A DNA stretch of 64,000 bases from Zeugodacus cucurbitae (taxonomy: Eukaryota > Arthropoda > Insecta > Diptera > Tephritidae): contig NC_071670.1 of NCBI RefSeq assembly GCF_028554725.1, positions 36,636,001-36,700,000 of the forward strand, read 5' to 3'. Every line of letters starts with the position of its first letter. Positions within the stretch are counted from its first letter, which is position 1. The notes beneath the pieces were generated by a model. That model ran no database searches. It was not told the DNA's origin and saw nothing but the letters and a program-made list of their open reading frames with translations. Positions 33,714 to 46,867 of the stretch are shown piece after piece. The translations under genes were made by a program, and so were the position numbers.

Positions 33714-35605
33714 CAAGAACAAAATACTTTAAACTGTGTACTCTAAAATTTTCTTAACACCTTCGAAATATTAAACGATTTATGAGGAAATTTTTTAGAC
33801 CGGAAATATGCCTTAAAGTTTGCTATATATTCTGAGGGACTTATACTAGATTTTTTTCATGTTATTGAGTATAGACCTCTACTCCTCTCACTCTCTCACA
33901 TGCTGTAGGTTGATTTAACTCAAGCTCTACCGTCTCACTTTCTTTGATTTTTGAGATATTATATTCAATAGTTTTGGACAGGACAACAGCATATTCTTTA
34001 TTATTTTCTTAAACAGTTTTCTTATGATTTACGATGGTTGGTTGGTTGGTCGAATTAAACTTCCACCCCAAATTTATTTGAGGAAGATTTAATTGGATTT
34101 TCAATAAATTTGTACCACAGCACCATCTGTGGTAAGCTTTAGTTAGAAAAATTTATTTCTAAATCCGATATGTCAGTGAACCAAGATCATACTTTACTAC
34201 TTTAATACTTGACCAACCTCTAAGCTCATAGAAAATGCACATGAGAAACAAATTTTTAAGAATTTTTGTGGCAAGTGGAATATGAATTCGAACCTCACTT
34301 TTAAGAAATCATCGATTTGTCGTCCCAGCTTGAATCTTTCAAGACATATCCTCATTTTTGAATTCCAATAAAATCTAGAAAAATAAAATGTAATATACAT
34401 AGCAATGCTATAAACAGTTTTTCTACTATTGAAATAAAAAAATAGAGTAATAAAATCGAAGCTAGCACAAGAATTTATTTCCCTCACAAATACTGATCAT
34501 AGATATGTACATAAAATGTTACTATAGGCCGCGCAAAACTAAACAATCTGCATACGATTCCCCACTCCTGTGAGTATTAAATTACAAAGAAATACCGTTA
34601 GTGAATTTTTTCTCACACATTTATTTGCACAGCCTGCCGCGTCCATTTTTACGATTGCAATTAAACAAAAACGAAAACAAAAAGTTCCAACGCCTACACG
34701 GCTCGTTGCACACGTTTTATGGTCACCCTTTATTGACTCGAGCAATCAACACAGACACACACACACATTTATATGGGTATAACAAACAGCCGTCTAATTC
34801 ACATATAAAAATACAAACAAATATGGGAAGCCAGGCTCAGAATGCTCGCAGCACATTTGGAATTCGATTTGTGCGCGAATCTGCGTCCATAAAGTGGCAA
34901 ATAAAAATGAAATGGCAAAGGAAAAGTAAATATTTCGCCACATGATGATGTCATAAAAATGGCGACGCGGCAAATGGACTTGAAGCAAATACAAAAGCGC
35001 AATTTTACTTTACTGTTTTTTTTTCGTTTATTTGTTGTTGGAAATAGAAAAATCTGCGAAAAAGTTGCCACATGATACATTGTTGGTGTGAGTGCGGCAC
35101 AGAGTTGCTCAGGCGGCACTCTTTCTATCACAGCGCAACTCACCAGTTGTTGGGCATGTACAAATATACATTTACATTAATAATGCAACATGGCATTGCG
35201 TGGCATAACGGCAAATTGCGCGCCACAGCAGCATAAAGCGGGTGAAGCCTTGAGCTGCTTCAAAGTGAAATGCAGCCATAGCAACGTTGAAATATAGAGA
35301 ATTGTAAACATTCTTGTAAATTATTCGCTAGTAAATAAAAGATTAGGCTGCAGTAAGGAGGTGCGTGGTTGCGGATGATACGTGCTCAACGGCTGTGCAG
35401 TAGTCGAACGGAAGATAATTGACAGTGGCATTTTATTTTGCGCAGTCAGTGATTGACCTTCGCGTTGTCCTCTAGCAGTGCTAAGGATTACGCGACACTT
35501 TGGGGGACCTATTTTATCTTATGCGAAGATTCGTACTTTTTTTTAAATATACAATTTAAATATTATCAAGCAGTTTTGCTGCTCATTTTCTTGGGTTCAA
35601 CTTAC

Positions 35606-35802
35606 CGATCCTTTGCGTCCTGGAAAACTGAAGAACACATCCGGTCCATTACGATGTGGCATTTGACGCAACACATTCAACAGTTTGGCGGAGTGACGTG
35701 GCCATTTGGCATTCACCGCTTTCATGGTGCCGAAGAGTAGTTTGAGCTCTTTCACTGTAATGCTGTAGCTGGCCAACACACCCAGCATTTCGATGAGCAA
35801 AT
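35606..35802 (-). CDS. rg: rugose exon (window exon 2), helical repeat region leading into the LamG-like domain
   Basis: This 197-bp exon begins with two bases (AT) after acceptor TTTACAG and ends phase 0 at TCG/GTAAGT. The encoded segment, DLLIEMLGVLASYSITVKEL followed by KLLF and NVLRQMP, is among the best conserved neurobeachin/LRBA stretches; the WPRHSAKLL motif is also family-typical. The end, DVFFSFPGRKGS, leads into the beta-sandwich domain encoded by the next exon ([12 protein letters not shown]). It lies between two large introns (9.5 kb upstream, 7.2 kb downstream). Nothing unusual was seen in codons or splice sites. Confidence 0.94.
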
Positions 35803-36425
35803 CTGTAAATAAGGAAGTTATGAAATAGTTATTTAGAAAAATTAGAAAAAGCATAAAAACGCAGAAAAATAATAATAATAACAGTAATCAAAATAAAAGC
35901 TTAGAAGTAACACTTTAAATATTTTATTTATTCAGATTCTATGAAGAAAATTTTCTTCACCAATAATGATATGACAAAGTATCATAAATGGAGTAAATTG
36001 TAACAATAGGGAAGAGTCGATAACTAACACAGTTAAAAGAGATAAAGACAGACTGTCTTTTAAAACACTTGGAATTTGTGACTAGGTATAGGGCAACAAT
36101 TTTCCAACAAGTCAACGTTCGTACTCATGTTGCTAGAACGGCCTTAGCCGCCTTATAGCTCAGACCGTGCCTCTTCTGACTATCATTTGTTCCGGTCGAT
36201 ACAGTATGTTCTCATTGGAATACGATTCCCATCAGAACAGGGTATCAAAAAGTGGCTAAATTCAATATTGGCCGTCAAGCAAGTGGAATGGAAATTGCCA
36301 GAAAGATGGTAGAGATGCTATATCTTCAAATGGGCAACACTTTGAATAATTCTTTATTCTTAAATAAATGTTCATCTTAAAAAAATACTGTCCAAAACTG
36401 AGAGATATTACCAAACTACGCCCCA

Positions 36426-36926
36426 AACATTATCGCTAAAATCTGGAGAACTGAGTAAAGTCCTCTCTCGACGAACCAAAATCAAATTCTACAAGTCGCT
36501 CATTATTCCCTCTCTGATGTATGGCGCAGAAGACCGCACGATGACAACATCCGATGTCATCTCATCTTGGGGTTTTCGAGAGGAAAATTTTGCGCAAGTA
36601 AATCTTGCGGTCCTCAGAATATTGGCAATGGCGAATACCGCAGATGATGGAATGATGAGCTGTACGGCGACACTGACATAGTTCACCGAATAAAAAGACA
36701 GCGGCTAAGCTGACTAGGTCATGTTGTTCGAATGGATGAAAACACTTCAGCTCTGAAAATGTTCGATGTACACGCTGGAGGAATCTACGGAAGAGGACGA
36801 CCTCCAGTCCGTTGGAGAGACCAAGTGGAAAGTGACCTGGCTTCATGTGGTGTTTCCAGTTGGCGCCAGAAAGTAAGAAGAAGAAATGAATGGCGCGCTC
36901 TGATGGATTCGGCTATAATCGCGTAA
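36426..36926 (+). mobile_element. Decayed 3' end of a non-LTR retrotransposon (reverse transcriptase C-terminus)
   Basis: Frame pieces read RRTKIKFYKSLIIPSLMYGAE-like (about 36468-36530), then after frameshifts RIKRQRLR and GHVVRMDENTSAL, then GRGRPPVRWRDQVESDL and SWRQKVRRRNEWRALMDSA up to the stop at 36924-36926. The order YKxLIxPxLxYGAE, WLGHVxRM and GRPPxRWxDQ is typical of the thumb and C-terminus of insect endonuclease/reverse transcriptase non-LTR elements. Several frameshifts and stops make it dead. The 5' part is absent, as expected from 5' truncation. The clade cannot be fixed from this piece. Confidence 0.85.
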
Positions 36927-39900
36927 GCAGTTCCTACGCAAAATATATATATTTTTCATAGATTAGTTATTCGTTTGACAACTCTCTAATTATTGGCACA
37001 TCTTTCGAAATTCGATATGTGACATGACGGATTTGCCTCCAATACAGATTATATTAGCCTGAAGTGGGCTGAATAATTTAAGTTCTTTAACGACTAATAT
37101 TCGTAAACTCTCCAAAGCAATTCGTGTTTTAGAGAAAATCGATCATTAGAAGTAAGATTTCTTCTTCAAAAAAGATCCCGCTTTATGTCTCCCAACAAAG
37201 TTGATTTAGGAAAATCAGCAACGTTTAGAATAAATACATGATGAGAGGAAAGAATAAAGAGTTTGTAAAGGAGAGGTGAGGTAGCGATATATTATTATCC
37301 GAAATAATGTTTTTTCTAACTATTCTGAGACGGAGATTAAGGAATTGTAGTAGTTTTGTTTTTGTTTCTAGCACATTAACACACACTTAGGGTAGATTAA
37401 GATCAGTTTCGGAAACAACAAGAAACTGTTGACTGCATGTTATGTTTTAAAAGTCAAAGTTTCAAGAGGATTATTGCACACTTGTGCCGATGTAAAGAAA
37501 ACTAAAATTATATTTTTAAAGTTTAGCATTCCACAATTGTAGAAACTTTTAAAGAATTTTAGAATAGCACAACAGACCTTCACATACTATTTGCCAAATG
37601 AACAGTAGTTCGGTGAGTGCTGGACAAAGTTTTTTATTATTGTTCTGGCTTGTACTTTAGAAAAGTGACAAACACTTCTATTTTCAATCCACTCGAATTG
37701 CGAGTCCCACATGCCGGCCGGAATGAGCAGCTAAACTTGAAAGTTTTAATGACCAACGTCTTGCATAACGACTTCTTAACTGCACAGTTAGGCGTTATAT
37801 ATCTGCATGTGTATGTGAGATTATTATCAGTTGTGTTGTGAGCAGTGAAAAGATAATCATTTTAATGCCTCAAATGCGCTGAGTGACAATTGTCATGGCG
37901 AATTATTGTTGTTAGTGGCAATAACACAAAGTGTTTTGCCAACTTGTTGTTATGAACATGATAGCAGCTGTTACGCGCTAAACATCGTAGTTGCAAGCAA
38001 ATTGCAAGTGGAAAATGGGCGTTAAGAGCACGTTCTCACTCCAAATGAATTGAAGGTGGTGTAGGAGGTGAGCTGGTGGGGCCAGCTGGTTGCTAATAAT
38101 CATAAGAAGTTTTGTAATAATAATAAAGCTAAATGAAAATGAGCTGTTAAAAGTATAGTGCCAGCACATTGTGGATATCTCGTATACCAAGCTGCTATAA
38201 TATGTATTAGTCTATATGGGTTCACTAATAATTATAAAAGTTTATTCATAACAATTCTTTAGTTGAAATCTGTATCGCTCCATGTGTGTTTTTCAGAATT
38301 TATTTTCGATTTATTAAATCTTCAAAGTTGAAAATAACCTCTCTGATACCTTCCGGAAGATAGCTATCACTGGGAAATGTGAACAAATCAGATCCCATAT
38401 AGCCGGATAAAGGCCTAACTTGATAAAAGCATGAAGCTCTTTAGATTCCTTTTGAATCATTCAGGGGGGAATAGCATCGTGACAGATTCGTAATGGCGAG
38501 TTGTACCAGAGGAAAATGAGTGAGTTTAAAGGAGTTTCCGAAAACTATAATTAGTATATAGTTTAATATATTTTCATTTTCCAGTGATACTCTAGACTTA
38601 TCAAAGAAGCTATAAATAAGTTATTATAATAAGGAAATCAAATAAAAATCTTGATGACGATGGAGACATACTATATATTAAGAAGGAGGCATTCTAAACC
38701 TGAGAACTAACGTACAGAAAATTGCTTTCACGACTGGTTTTAATACCTCAAAAATACATAGAAAAATATATTCAAGAAGCTCTATTTAAAAAAATTCTTA
38801 CTGAGAAATTATTGAACCTTCGCTACTAAATACAATACCAATAACTTACAAGTAGTTTTATTTAATTTTCACTCCACTTCCTGCTCCACCGCATCCCGCC
38901 CACAAAATAACACTTCCTGACAATCTCAACGTTAAGGGTTGAGGTTATTGTCAAGTCAATGACATGTAAGCTTTCATAAAGCCAAACCGTTTGTGCATGA
39001 CACCAACACCGACAACTTAATTTAATAGCAAAATGTGCTGGCGCCAGCTGCCAGAGAGGAGAAGCAGGAGGCGCAGGCGACAATGTCAAGCGTTAGAGTG
39101 GTGTCAAGTCAGTTTATACTGTGCTGCAACTGTCGCAATTGGCAAATGTACCGTTGGCGACAGGCACTGCAGACACACGTACGCCTGCAGTGGACTACCC
39201 AAGCGACCGGGGCGTATACGTGACATGAACGGCAAAGGCAAGTTTGTCGCACATCAAACGTGTGAAATCAACCAATTTGACGCAACGAAAGGTTCAGTGT
39301 GAGCACAAAAACAAAACGCCAAAGCCGCAGCCGTAGCAATGCCAAAGATAGAGATAAAGGAGTCACACACGCGTTTTGTGTCGCTTGCCACTCGAACAGT
39401 TGAACTTTGACAGAGCGACATCAAGGGTGCTGTGTGTGAGTGGGGCGGTGTACCGTGGTGTCGAGTGTCACCGCATCCGCATCATTTGTACAGAAAATCA
39501 GCGTCAAAGAACAAAAGTGTAATTAACTGCTGAGGTGGCTGAGCTAGGCTCCATATAGGCGTGAAAAATTATGTATACACATGGGCTCTTAGCAAGTTAG
39601 AGACAAAAGGCGTGATGGGGGAAAGAAGAAAATAATGGATATGCGGAAATTTAGACATGCTAGACACATGATTCGCTCGACTCTGTTGTTATATATGCAT
39701 ATTTAATTACAAAGATCCATCGCTACACACACACACACACATACAAAACACAAATGAGCTGTTTGTAGCTCATATATGCAGCATTGTGTGGGGTACAATG
39801 CTCGCTCGCTTGCTATACAAGATTATGCTAATTTGTTACAGTTTGTCAATTTGTGTGGCAGTTCGGTGACTTTGTCGTCCCCGGAGGCAAATGTGGATAT

Positions 39901-40295
39901 CATTAATTTATGCAATTAGCACGCCTGAATGCCCATTGTCGCAAGCACGTGTGTGTATTTTTAAAATTAAGCTTGAAGAATTGTTAAATATATAATTATG
40001 TGCATAGCTAAAGAGAAGAAGCTTTGCTTTTTGGACATAGGATCTTACTAGAGTTTACTGGTACTAGGCTTTAAACAAAGCTTTGCTGTCAATGTCCAAA
40101 TTTTTGCGTGACTTACTGAAGTGAGAAAGCATTTTAAAAGCTTTTATTTGTATTTACTTCTTATTAGGCGTAGAGCTTTGACGAGAGCTTTCTGGTACTT
40201 TAGAGCTTTATTTAGAGATTTGTATATAACTACTTCTGACTCGAAATCAAGTAATCAAAAATTCAAATATAATTAATTGTACGGTCTTAGAAACG

Positions 40296-40538
40296 GATAT
40301 CGTGCGAAACATCGAGTGAATAACTGAAACTGGAAAGCTTTAAAAATATATCGTGGGAAGCTTAGAGGGAATTACTGAAACTGTAAACCTTTTCGATAGC
40401 TTTAAAAAGATATCGTTAGAAGTTTCGAGTGAATTAATGAAAATGGACTTCGAAAGCTTTAAAAAGCTTTAGGAACAGATATCGTTCAAAGCATATAGTG
40501 AATAACTAAAATTGAAAAGCTTTACGAAAGCTTTTAAA
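40296..40538 (+). repeat. Degenerate minisatellite, four units with GATATCGT...AAGCTTTAAAAA
   Basis: Four imperfect units start at 40296, 40347, 40409 and 40478. Each begins (G/T)ATATCGT, then contains a GAGTGAATAACTGAAA-like block and ends in AAAGCTTTAAAAA. Unit lengths are 51, 62, 69 and about 60 bp. AGCTTT motifs are also over-represented just upstream (40018-40210). No coding potential. Confidence 0.75.
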
Positions 40539-43350
40539 ATCTTTATCTACATATACGACCGTGCAATTTTCTGATTTTTTCCAAAATATGGAAATAATGA
40601 AGCGTCGCTCTAGGACCTTTGAAAAATATTTTATTTTTAATAATGAATCCTTAAATTTTTTTAAATGCCTTTTGAGTACAAAAGATCTCCCTAACATTAT
40701 ATAATGTTATTATTATTCGTTATAGCCTTTGTATGAATCGGGAGTTTTTGTTGGATAATTATGGTAACCATTAGTTTTATTAAACAAATCTACTAAGAAA
40801 ACATGAGTACAACTTTTTAAGTTCTGGTCCATAATTTAAGTGGATCCATGTTATTTAGTAAAACGTTTAAATAAAAACAACTTCCTAAAAGACTGCTCCA
40901 TTAAATCTACGTCAGCGCCATCTAACGGGTTTTTGAATAACTTCAATCAAATCTAGCGCCTAGGCAAATAAGTAAAGCTTGATTGAAATGAATTTCGTTT
41001 GATTTTACGAAGTTCAATATAAGAACGAAATATAATTTAACATATAATACCTCTTAAATACTGTAACTGATATTTTTCAAAATTAGAAAAACTACCAACT
41101 ATTATTTGATAAATAAATGCTTTTCACAACAGCAATAACAATGCTTTTAAATGTCTTACGAAAATGCAATAAAGTTAGCTTTAACGCCCTAAAGTATGCA
41201 ATAAAAATACTAAATTAATTACCACTTCAAACAGGTATACATAAGAGCATGTGATTTTATTGGCATTCCACGCTTTGGCATGTCTCGATAATAGGCCACT
41301 TTGGGTTAGCACCTTATGTGGCAGCCAGCATACACCGAAAGTGTGGCATATTTTAGGGAGTTCATTAGCCATAGTCTCTAACTTGGCTTTACCATACTAT
41401 GTGTAGACGCCGAGATTTCTCAACAATATTGGCGTATTCCACACACACATACACTTCGCGCTAACTAACGAGTACTTTAATCAATTACAAAATGAGCGCA
41501 GTAGTAGTTCTATATATGCATATGAGTATATTATATAGTGTTGCTTGTGTATGAGTGTCTAATTTAATGTACGTCACGCTCAAGGAATGTGTGCTTGTTC
41601 GCTTGTAATTTAACATATGCGCTTTAATGCGCTGCGACAGCTTTAGTGACACGAGAGCACATACTCTGACACGCCACTACTAAGATATACTCACACAAAG
41701 AAACATATATATAGTACATATAGACATACATATATGGCATTCTTTTTGCTTGAATTCAACTTCACGCTTGAGTCTCTGTTATGTCTGCCTGTCTGCGTTG
41801 CGTTCTTTCGTACAAGTTTTTGCTTAATTCAGCAACACTTCACTTCCGCCGCCCACTCACTCCGCCAGCCACCCACACAGAGTCATTTCGCCTCAGATTT
41901 AAGCATTGAATTAATTGCTAACGTGTTCGCAAGCAACGCAAATGAGCGCACTAAAATGTCTTCGTTAGCATTGATGGTGTGGTGTGACACAGGAATGTGT
42001 TTCGTTTTTCATATGCTCAGATTCATTTATGTACATATAGTATGTATATATGAATAGGTACTCATAAGCAATTATGTCTGCCGGCAAGTTGTTTTTGCTT
42101 AAATATATAAAAACAAGCGATATTATTTTCTTACTTTTTATAACGGTATCTGTGAAATGGTTTTTGGAGGTTTTGTATATTTTGAGAGACAGTGGAAATA
42201 AGCTGGTGGTAATAAATTTTAAAACGAAACCTAAATTTGTTGGTTTGTGTGAAATTTGAGCGCTTAAATCAAAGCTTTTAAAGATTTTGAAGTCTGAGAT
42301 GCGAAATGAACGTAATTTAATACTTTAGTCAAAGCCTTAAATTTCAGTTAACAGCCTGATAACGCCACAGAAGTTAAGACAAAACCTATTATCATTAAGA
42401 AAGAAAAAAATTTAAATTAAAAAAATAAATTAAATATAAAACATATAAAGTGACAGGAGATCTTAAGTACTAAAATCGTCGAGGCAGACATTAATGGACT
42501 TAGTAGCGCCAGCTTTAAGCTAAAATAATTTGTATGACTTAATTGTATATAAATATGCTAACCTGATACTATCTTAATTAATGAAGAACTTAAAGTTATG
42601 AGTAGTGCCTAGCTGTATAATTCGAAATCACAAATTGGAATAAAATTCCTCTGTTCTGTTTAGAAAATGGAACAAGCTATACATGAGATACTTTACCACC
42701 AGATAACACTCTCTCTCGAAATATAAAATATTGGAATCATTGATGGAAAAATTTACCCGAGTTCTCCATTCTTTAGCCCGTTCACTAAAAATTACCTGCT
42801 GTGAACTTAATTCTTTCAGAACTGTAATAATTATTTATTCGTCCACATTTGAAATTCTCAACAGCTTTATGAAAAAATATCCTTAAATAACAGAACATGT
42901 TTTTCTAAAATGTTTGAAATCGCAACTTTTAAAAATTTTTAATTTTGTTGACATCATTTGGATGCCTTTTAATTTAAGAAAAATTAGAAACTGAGCCAGT
43001 TTAAGAGCCACATTTTATAGTTGGTTGGGAGCGAATGGTTTAACGAAGTACCGTAAAAATTTTTATTTCACGCGTATTTCATGAATTAATGGTCGTTCAA
43101 TGGTAGAGACTCTTAGTAAAAAAGTTGAGAGAAAAAATATATCAAAAGGGCAGCTTGGTGGCGCCCATAATCGATAGCTTCTTAAGCAGCAACTGGTTTA
43201 TAAACAGAATGGAAACGGCTTTATAGAGATATAAACTCTATAAACTTTTTATAACAGAAATAGAGTAAATATGATATATATCCAGGTTGTTTAAATCCAT
43301 ATCATCTTCGTCAATTGGTCATCTTTCGAATTATATTTTGAAATATCTTA

Positions 43351-43635
43351 TAGTCTTTTCGCACAACCAAATTAATTGATAAATTAAGAATATAATTGAG
43401 AAACCAGTTTTTGTCCTTTACACTGCCGGCTACTCGATAAACTATCAAGCGTTATACGCTTTTGCCCCTTGCTTTTTATAAGAAGTTGGTAAGTTTCACT
43501 AGCTGTTTGCTATTCGATTAAAAATTAATGTAGAAAAATTAAATTTTTATTTTGTACGGTAAATCGATCGAAATCAGCGCTTTAATCGAGCAAAGGCCTT
43601 TTAATTGATCTATTAACTCCTGTGCGAAAAGGATA
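43351..43635 (+). mobile_element. MITE-like repeat family, copy C, internal deletion
   Basis: A 285-bp copy starting TAGTCTTTTCGCACAACC and ending CTCCTGTGCGAAAAGGATA, flanked by TTA on both sides (43348-43350, 43636-43638). It lacks about 90 bp of the central part present in copies A and B, between the AAGAAGTTGGTAAGTTTCA block and the ATTCGATTAAAAATTAATG block. It lies within the rugose intron 35803-45253. Confidence 0.88.
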
Positions 43636-44256
43636 TTAAAACATATATCGAGGGAAAGGGTTTAGATAAAGTCATAAATCAAGATCTCGAAGAACTGTAT
43701 TAATTGAATGGGTTTTGGGGAAACTTCCAAGGCAGTGTAATATTTTTTTCTTGTGCTTTAAATCCTGCTTGCTGCTTTCGTATAAACTCTATCGAAAAAT
43801 TTAATTATTTTTTTAATTTGTTTCCAACGTATAAAAGATAATTATTTATAAGGCTTACCCTATACCTAAATAGAGCAATTTAAAAAAATACCATGAATTT
43901 GCTAAATGTGTAGCCACATAGTAGCAAAAAAGAGGATAGATAAAAACCTATTGAGTAGACAAACAAATTCAATGGAATATATCCACAGATTTAGCACAAA
44001 AGTTATTCATTTCCATGTCCATGAATAGCAACTACGCCAGCACCTCGCCCACTTTACATACATATTTGCTTTAGTACAACAAGTATTTGTTACTTCGCCC
44101 TACTTGTGCCAGCATTTACGCTCTTTGAAAATGTGAATCTCTTACTTCTAATTCAATAATCTTATTCTCGTATTTCAATCACTGTGCAAACAAACAAATG
44201 CTGGCTGAAGGATATGGTCACACCCAGACCAACAAATCGATTCCACTTTAAATATA

Positions 44257-44272
44257 TACACACACACACACA
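44257..44272 (+). repeat. (CA)8 microsatellite
   Basis: An alternating AC run; a second, shorter TG run lies at about 44295-44304 in inverse sense. Confidence 0.9.
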
Positions 44273-45253
44273 TAGGTTTACTTCCCCTCCTGCATGTGTG
44301 TGTGTTGGCGCATGTAACACCAGAACAAACACGTTGTAAACGAATGCGCCTAGTGTAAGCACACGAACCAAAGTCCAAAGAGCAAACAAAGCCACGACAA
44401 CTGACGCATACTGACGACGCCGCCAAGGCAACCAGGGCTTCAAACCACTGAAGCAAGCGCCGATGACAGAAATGATGCGACAAGGCAAAAGCGGAATGAA
44501 AGCTGAATGAAAGCTGCCGTAGGCATTGGACGAATTCAGCAATGAGTGTGGAAAAAAAATTTGCGAAAAACTAGAGGGGCGTCTGTGACAGCGCACATAC
44601 ACGCACGCAAATGAAAAAGTAAAGACGTGAATTGAATCGAATTCGTTTGAAATGATTGAAAGCAAAGCAGTGTTGCTTAGTTGCTGTTGCTTTTCGGTTT
44701 TATTCGATTTTTGGGGAGGACAAAAACTGTCTACTTCTGATCTGCCACATGTGGATGTACGGATGTGCTCAAACCCCATGGATAAGCTCCGATGCGTCTC
44801 CAACCTATCACAGAGTAGTTTCTAATGAATTAGTGAGAGTTAATCAAGCCTCAGTTGGCGCTCTAAAGTTGTCGGTATCCAAATTTAGGTACGTTGAGAG
44901 CACTTAGAGCACCTAAAGTGATCCGTCCTTCCAAAAAAAACATTTATAAAACCAAATCTGAATCAATATTTACGAAGTATCCACAAAAAAAACGTCCAAT
45001 ATTAATATAACGGTAATTTTCAAAAACGAGGATAAGGTGATATAAAAACGGTCGAATAAAGTACAAATAACCAACTCTGCACGACTTTGGACCTTATTTA
45101 CATTAATTAAAATTATTTCCCGATAACCTACAGATTTAAAATCAAATTGACACAGGAGTATATACATATATCTATACACACTATCCACACTAATCGCAAA
45201 AAAAAAGATCGCTTTAATTCTACATGTTGTTATTATTGTTGTTATATACATAC

Positions 45254-45380
45254 CTGCCACAACCGTTTCGGAGCGCTGCAGTCTCACCAAGACGTGCTCG
45301 ATTAGACCGACGTCTGTGCATGCTTGCAAATTGCGCACACTCTTGCGTAGAATAGCAATGAACACACTCCAGATCTCGGC
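45254..45380 (-). CDS. rg: rugose exon (window exon 1), N-terminal helical repeat region
   Basis: This 127-bp exon begins phase 0 after acceptor CCTACAG with AEIWSVF and ends phase 1 at donor GGCAG/GTATGT after ETVVA. It reads as two helices with the family motif SVRNLQACTDVGLIE, which in vertebrate neurobeachins is nearly identical and lies in the N-terminal armadillo-like region. Its last base plus AT of the next exon makes an Asp codon (VVAD-LLIEMLG), the expected family continuation. A long pyrimidine stretch (TTCTTCTTCTTCTTCGTTTTCC) precedes the acceptor. It is the most 5' exon I can find; more than 18.6 kb upstream of it shows no further exon. Confidence 0.93.
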
Positions 45381-46867
45381 CTGTAGGAAAACGAAGAAGA
45401 AGAAGAAGAAAAAATAAGCAAAATGGTTAAGTAAACATAGCGCAGCAATCAAGCATTGAATAAGCAAGTGGGAAAATGGAAAGAAATACAGAAATGTCAT
45501 ACGATGAATCCAAATGGGATGGATGCGGGTTCTAGTTTTTTGCTATAACTGTTCTTAAATTTGATAGACAGGGTGTTCGGTAATTAAATTACTACTTGAA
45601 ATTGTAAATCTATCGATTTCAGACTTAAAATACATGTGGGTATGTAGTTGCTTAAATTGTAATTAATAGTTGAGAAAATCGATGGCGCTGTTATATTATT
45701 ATCACTTAGTTCAGTTCCTGAATTTTGTAGCTTAATCGCTGGGTATTACACTAAATGTGTACAATATGATTAATAATTTTATGAAATATCCAAACTCAGA
45801 GCATCAACCATATGGGGAAAATTTTCGGGACTGAGTTCTAAAGCTTTTAAAAAAGCTCTCTAGCTTACTATTAATATGTAAGCTTTTATAACAATGAACG
45901 GACTCAACAATTTGCTTAATACTGGAACAGGGGGAGTATTCCTCAAGTAATTTCAGCATTATAATACTCTTTATAGTAGCTAAGTGAATTCCATTTCAGT
46001 ACTTTCGAATATTTTGTGAGTTAAATGTTTATAAACAGACTAATAAACCCTTGAGTATGTACTCTAAATGAACACTACTGCATTTTTGTAGAATTAGATA
46101 AAAAAAAAACAGAAATCTTTAAAGTACTGTCTTTAAAAAATCTCTCAACAAGCAGTAAAATATTTTTTAAATTATTCTCCAATTAATAACGGTAGAGCAT
46201 CCACCAACAGCATACCACCAAAACCATTAATCCCACAAATTATGCGTCGTCAGAGTTTCTTAAAGCTTCTTGAAACAAATTTGCTGCTGACGTCAGATAA
46301 AAACAAAGACGAAATTTCCTGGGTAAAATAGGGAGCTTTTGGTATTTCCTACCACCACCACTGATGCTGCCGCATATTATTATGAGAAGGAATTTAATTA
46401 AAAGTCGTGTTTCGCAAAACAGCTCACAGCTGTTTATTGCCCTCGCCTGGCGTATGATTACTTACATAAGTAGGAGTGTAAGTATGTATATGTATTAGTT
46501 CAGCAAGCGCTAAGGGTTATTGAATAGGTTGTCGGTATTGTAATTATCAATTTCTTTGAATCACTGCATTAGCTGCTTATTAATGAATTTATATTTGTTG
46601 TTGTTGTTTGTGTTCGTTTAGCGCTTTGTAGTGCGGTTCCGTTTGGCAAAAACAAAAAGTTGAAAGTGAATTTACAATTATGTTATTCAACTTAATGCTT
46701 TCATTAAGCTGATTTGCTTCGCTAATGATTGAGCCACAGTGGAGTGATTATAAAGTTGGCTTTTAGGTTATAGTAAATCAAAAAATTAGTTTCCTTATTA
46801 TATAATATAGTTATTATGTTATATATGTAATAAGAAGCATTCCCTTTTAATTTGAAATATTAATATA

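Larger units (their letters stand above)
28386..35605 (-). other. rugose intron, 7.2 kb
   Basis: It contains the interspersed repeat 32690-33260, the promoter-like site 33634-33713, a CT tract and low-complexity T-rich frames near 31270-31830. No exon of the host gene was seen. Confidence 0.8.
35803..45253 (-). other. rugose intron, about 9.5 kb
   Basis: It contains the non-LTR fragment 36426-36926, the minisatellite 40296-40538, MITE copy C and CA microsatellites (about 39725, 44257). No exon seen. Confidence 0.8.
547..45380 (-). other. rg: rugose (neurobeachin/LRBA family) gene body, 16 internal coding exons
   Basis: Sixteen exons were joined by eye using conserved neurobeachin-family sequence, GT donors, AG acceptors and phase. 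Exon lengths from 5' to 3' are 127, 197, 122, 127, 120, 147, 448, 95, 141, 140, 214, 223, 143, 191, 191 and 2469 bp, and every junction keeps one frame. Family knowledge: rugose is the single Drosophila neurobeachin, a very large cytoplasmic scaffold and A-kinase anchor protein that acts in membrane traffic, synapse function and eye development. The first exons and the C-terminal PH-BEACH-WD40 part are not in the window. Introns range from 79 bp to more than 9 kb. No frameshift or stop interrupts the exons, so the gene looks functional. Confidence 0.95.

Noticed and set aside
44162..44803. A 213-codon minus-strand frame
   Set aside because: No conserved motif, mixed hydrophobic and simple-repeat content (CA/TG microsatellite translated as VCVCV), no matching splice partner in the rugose frame.
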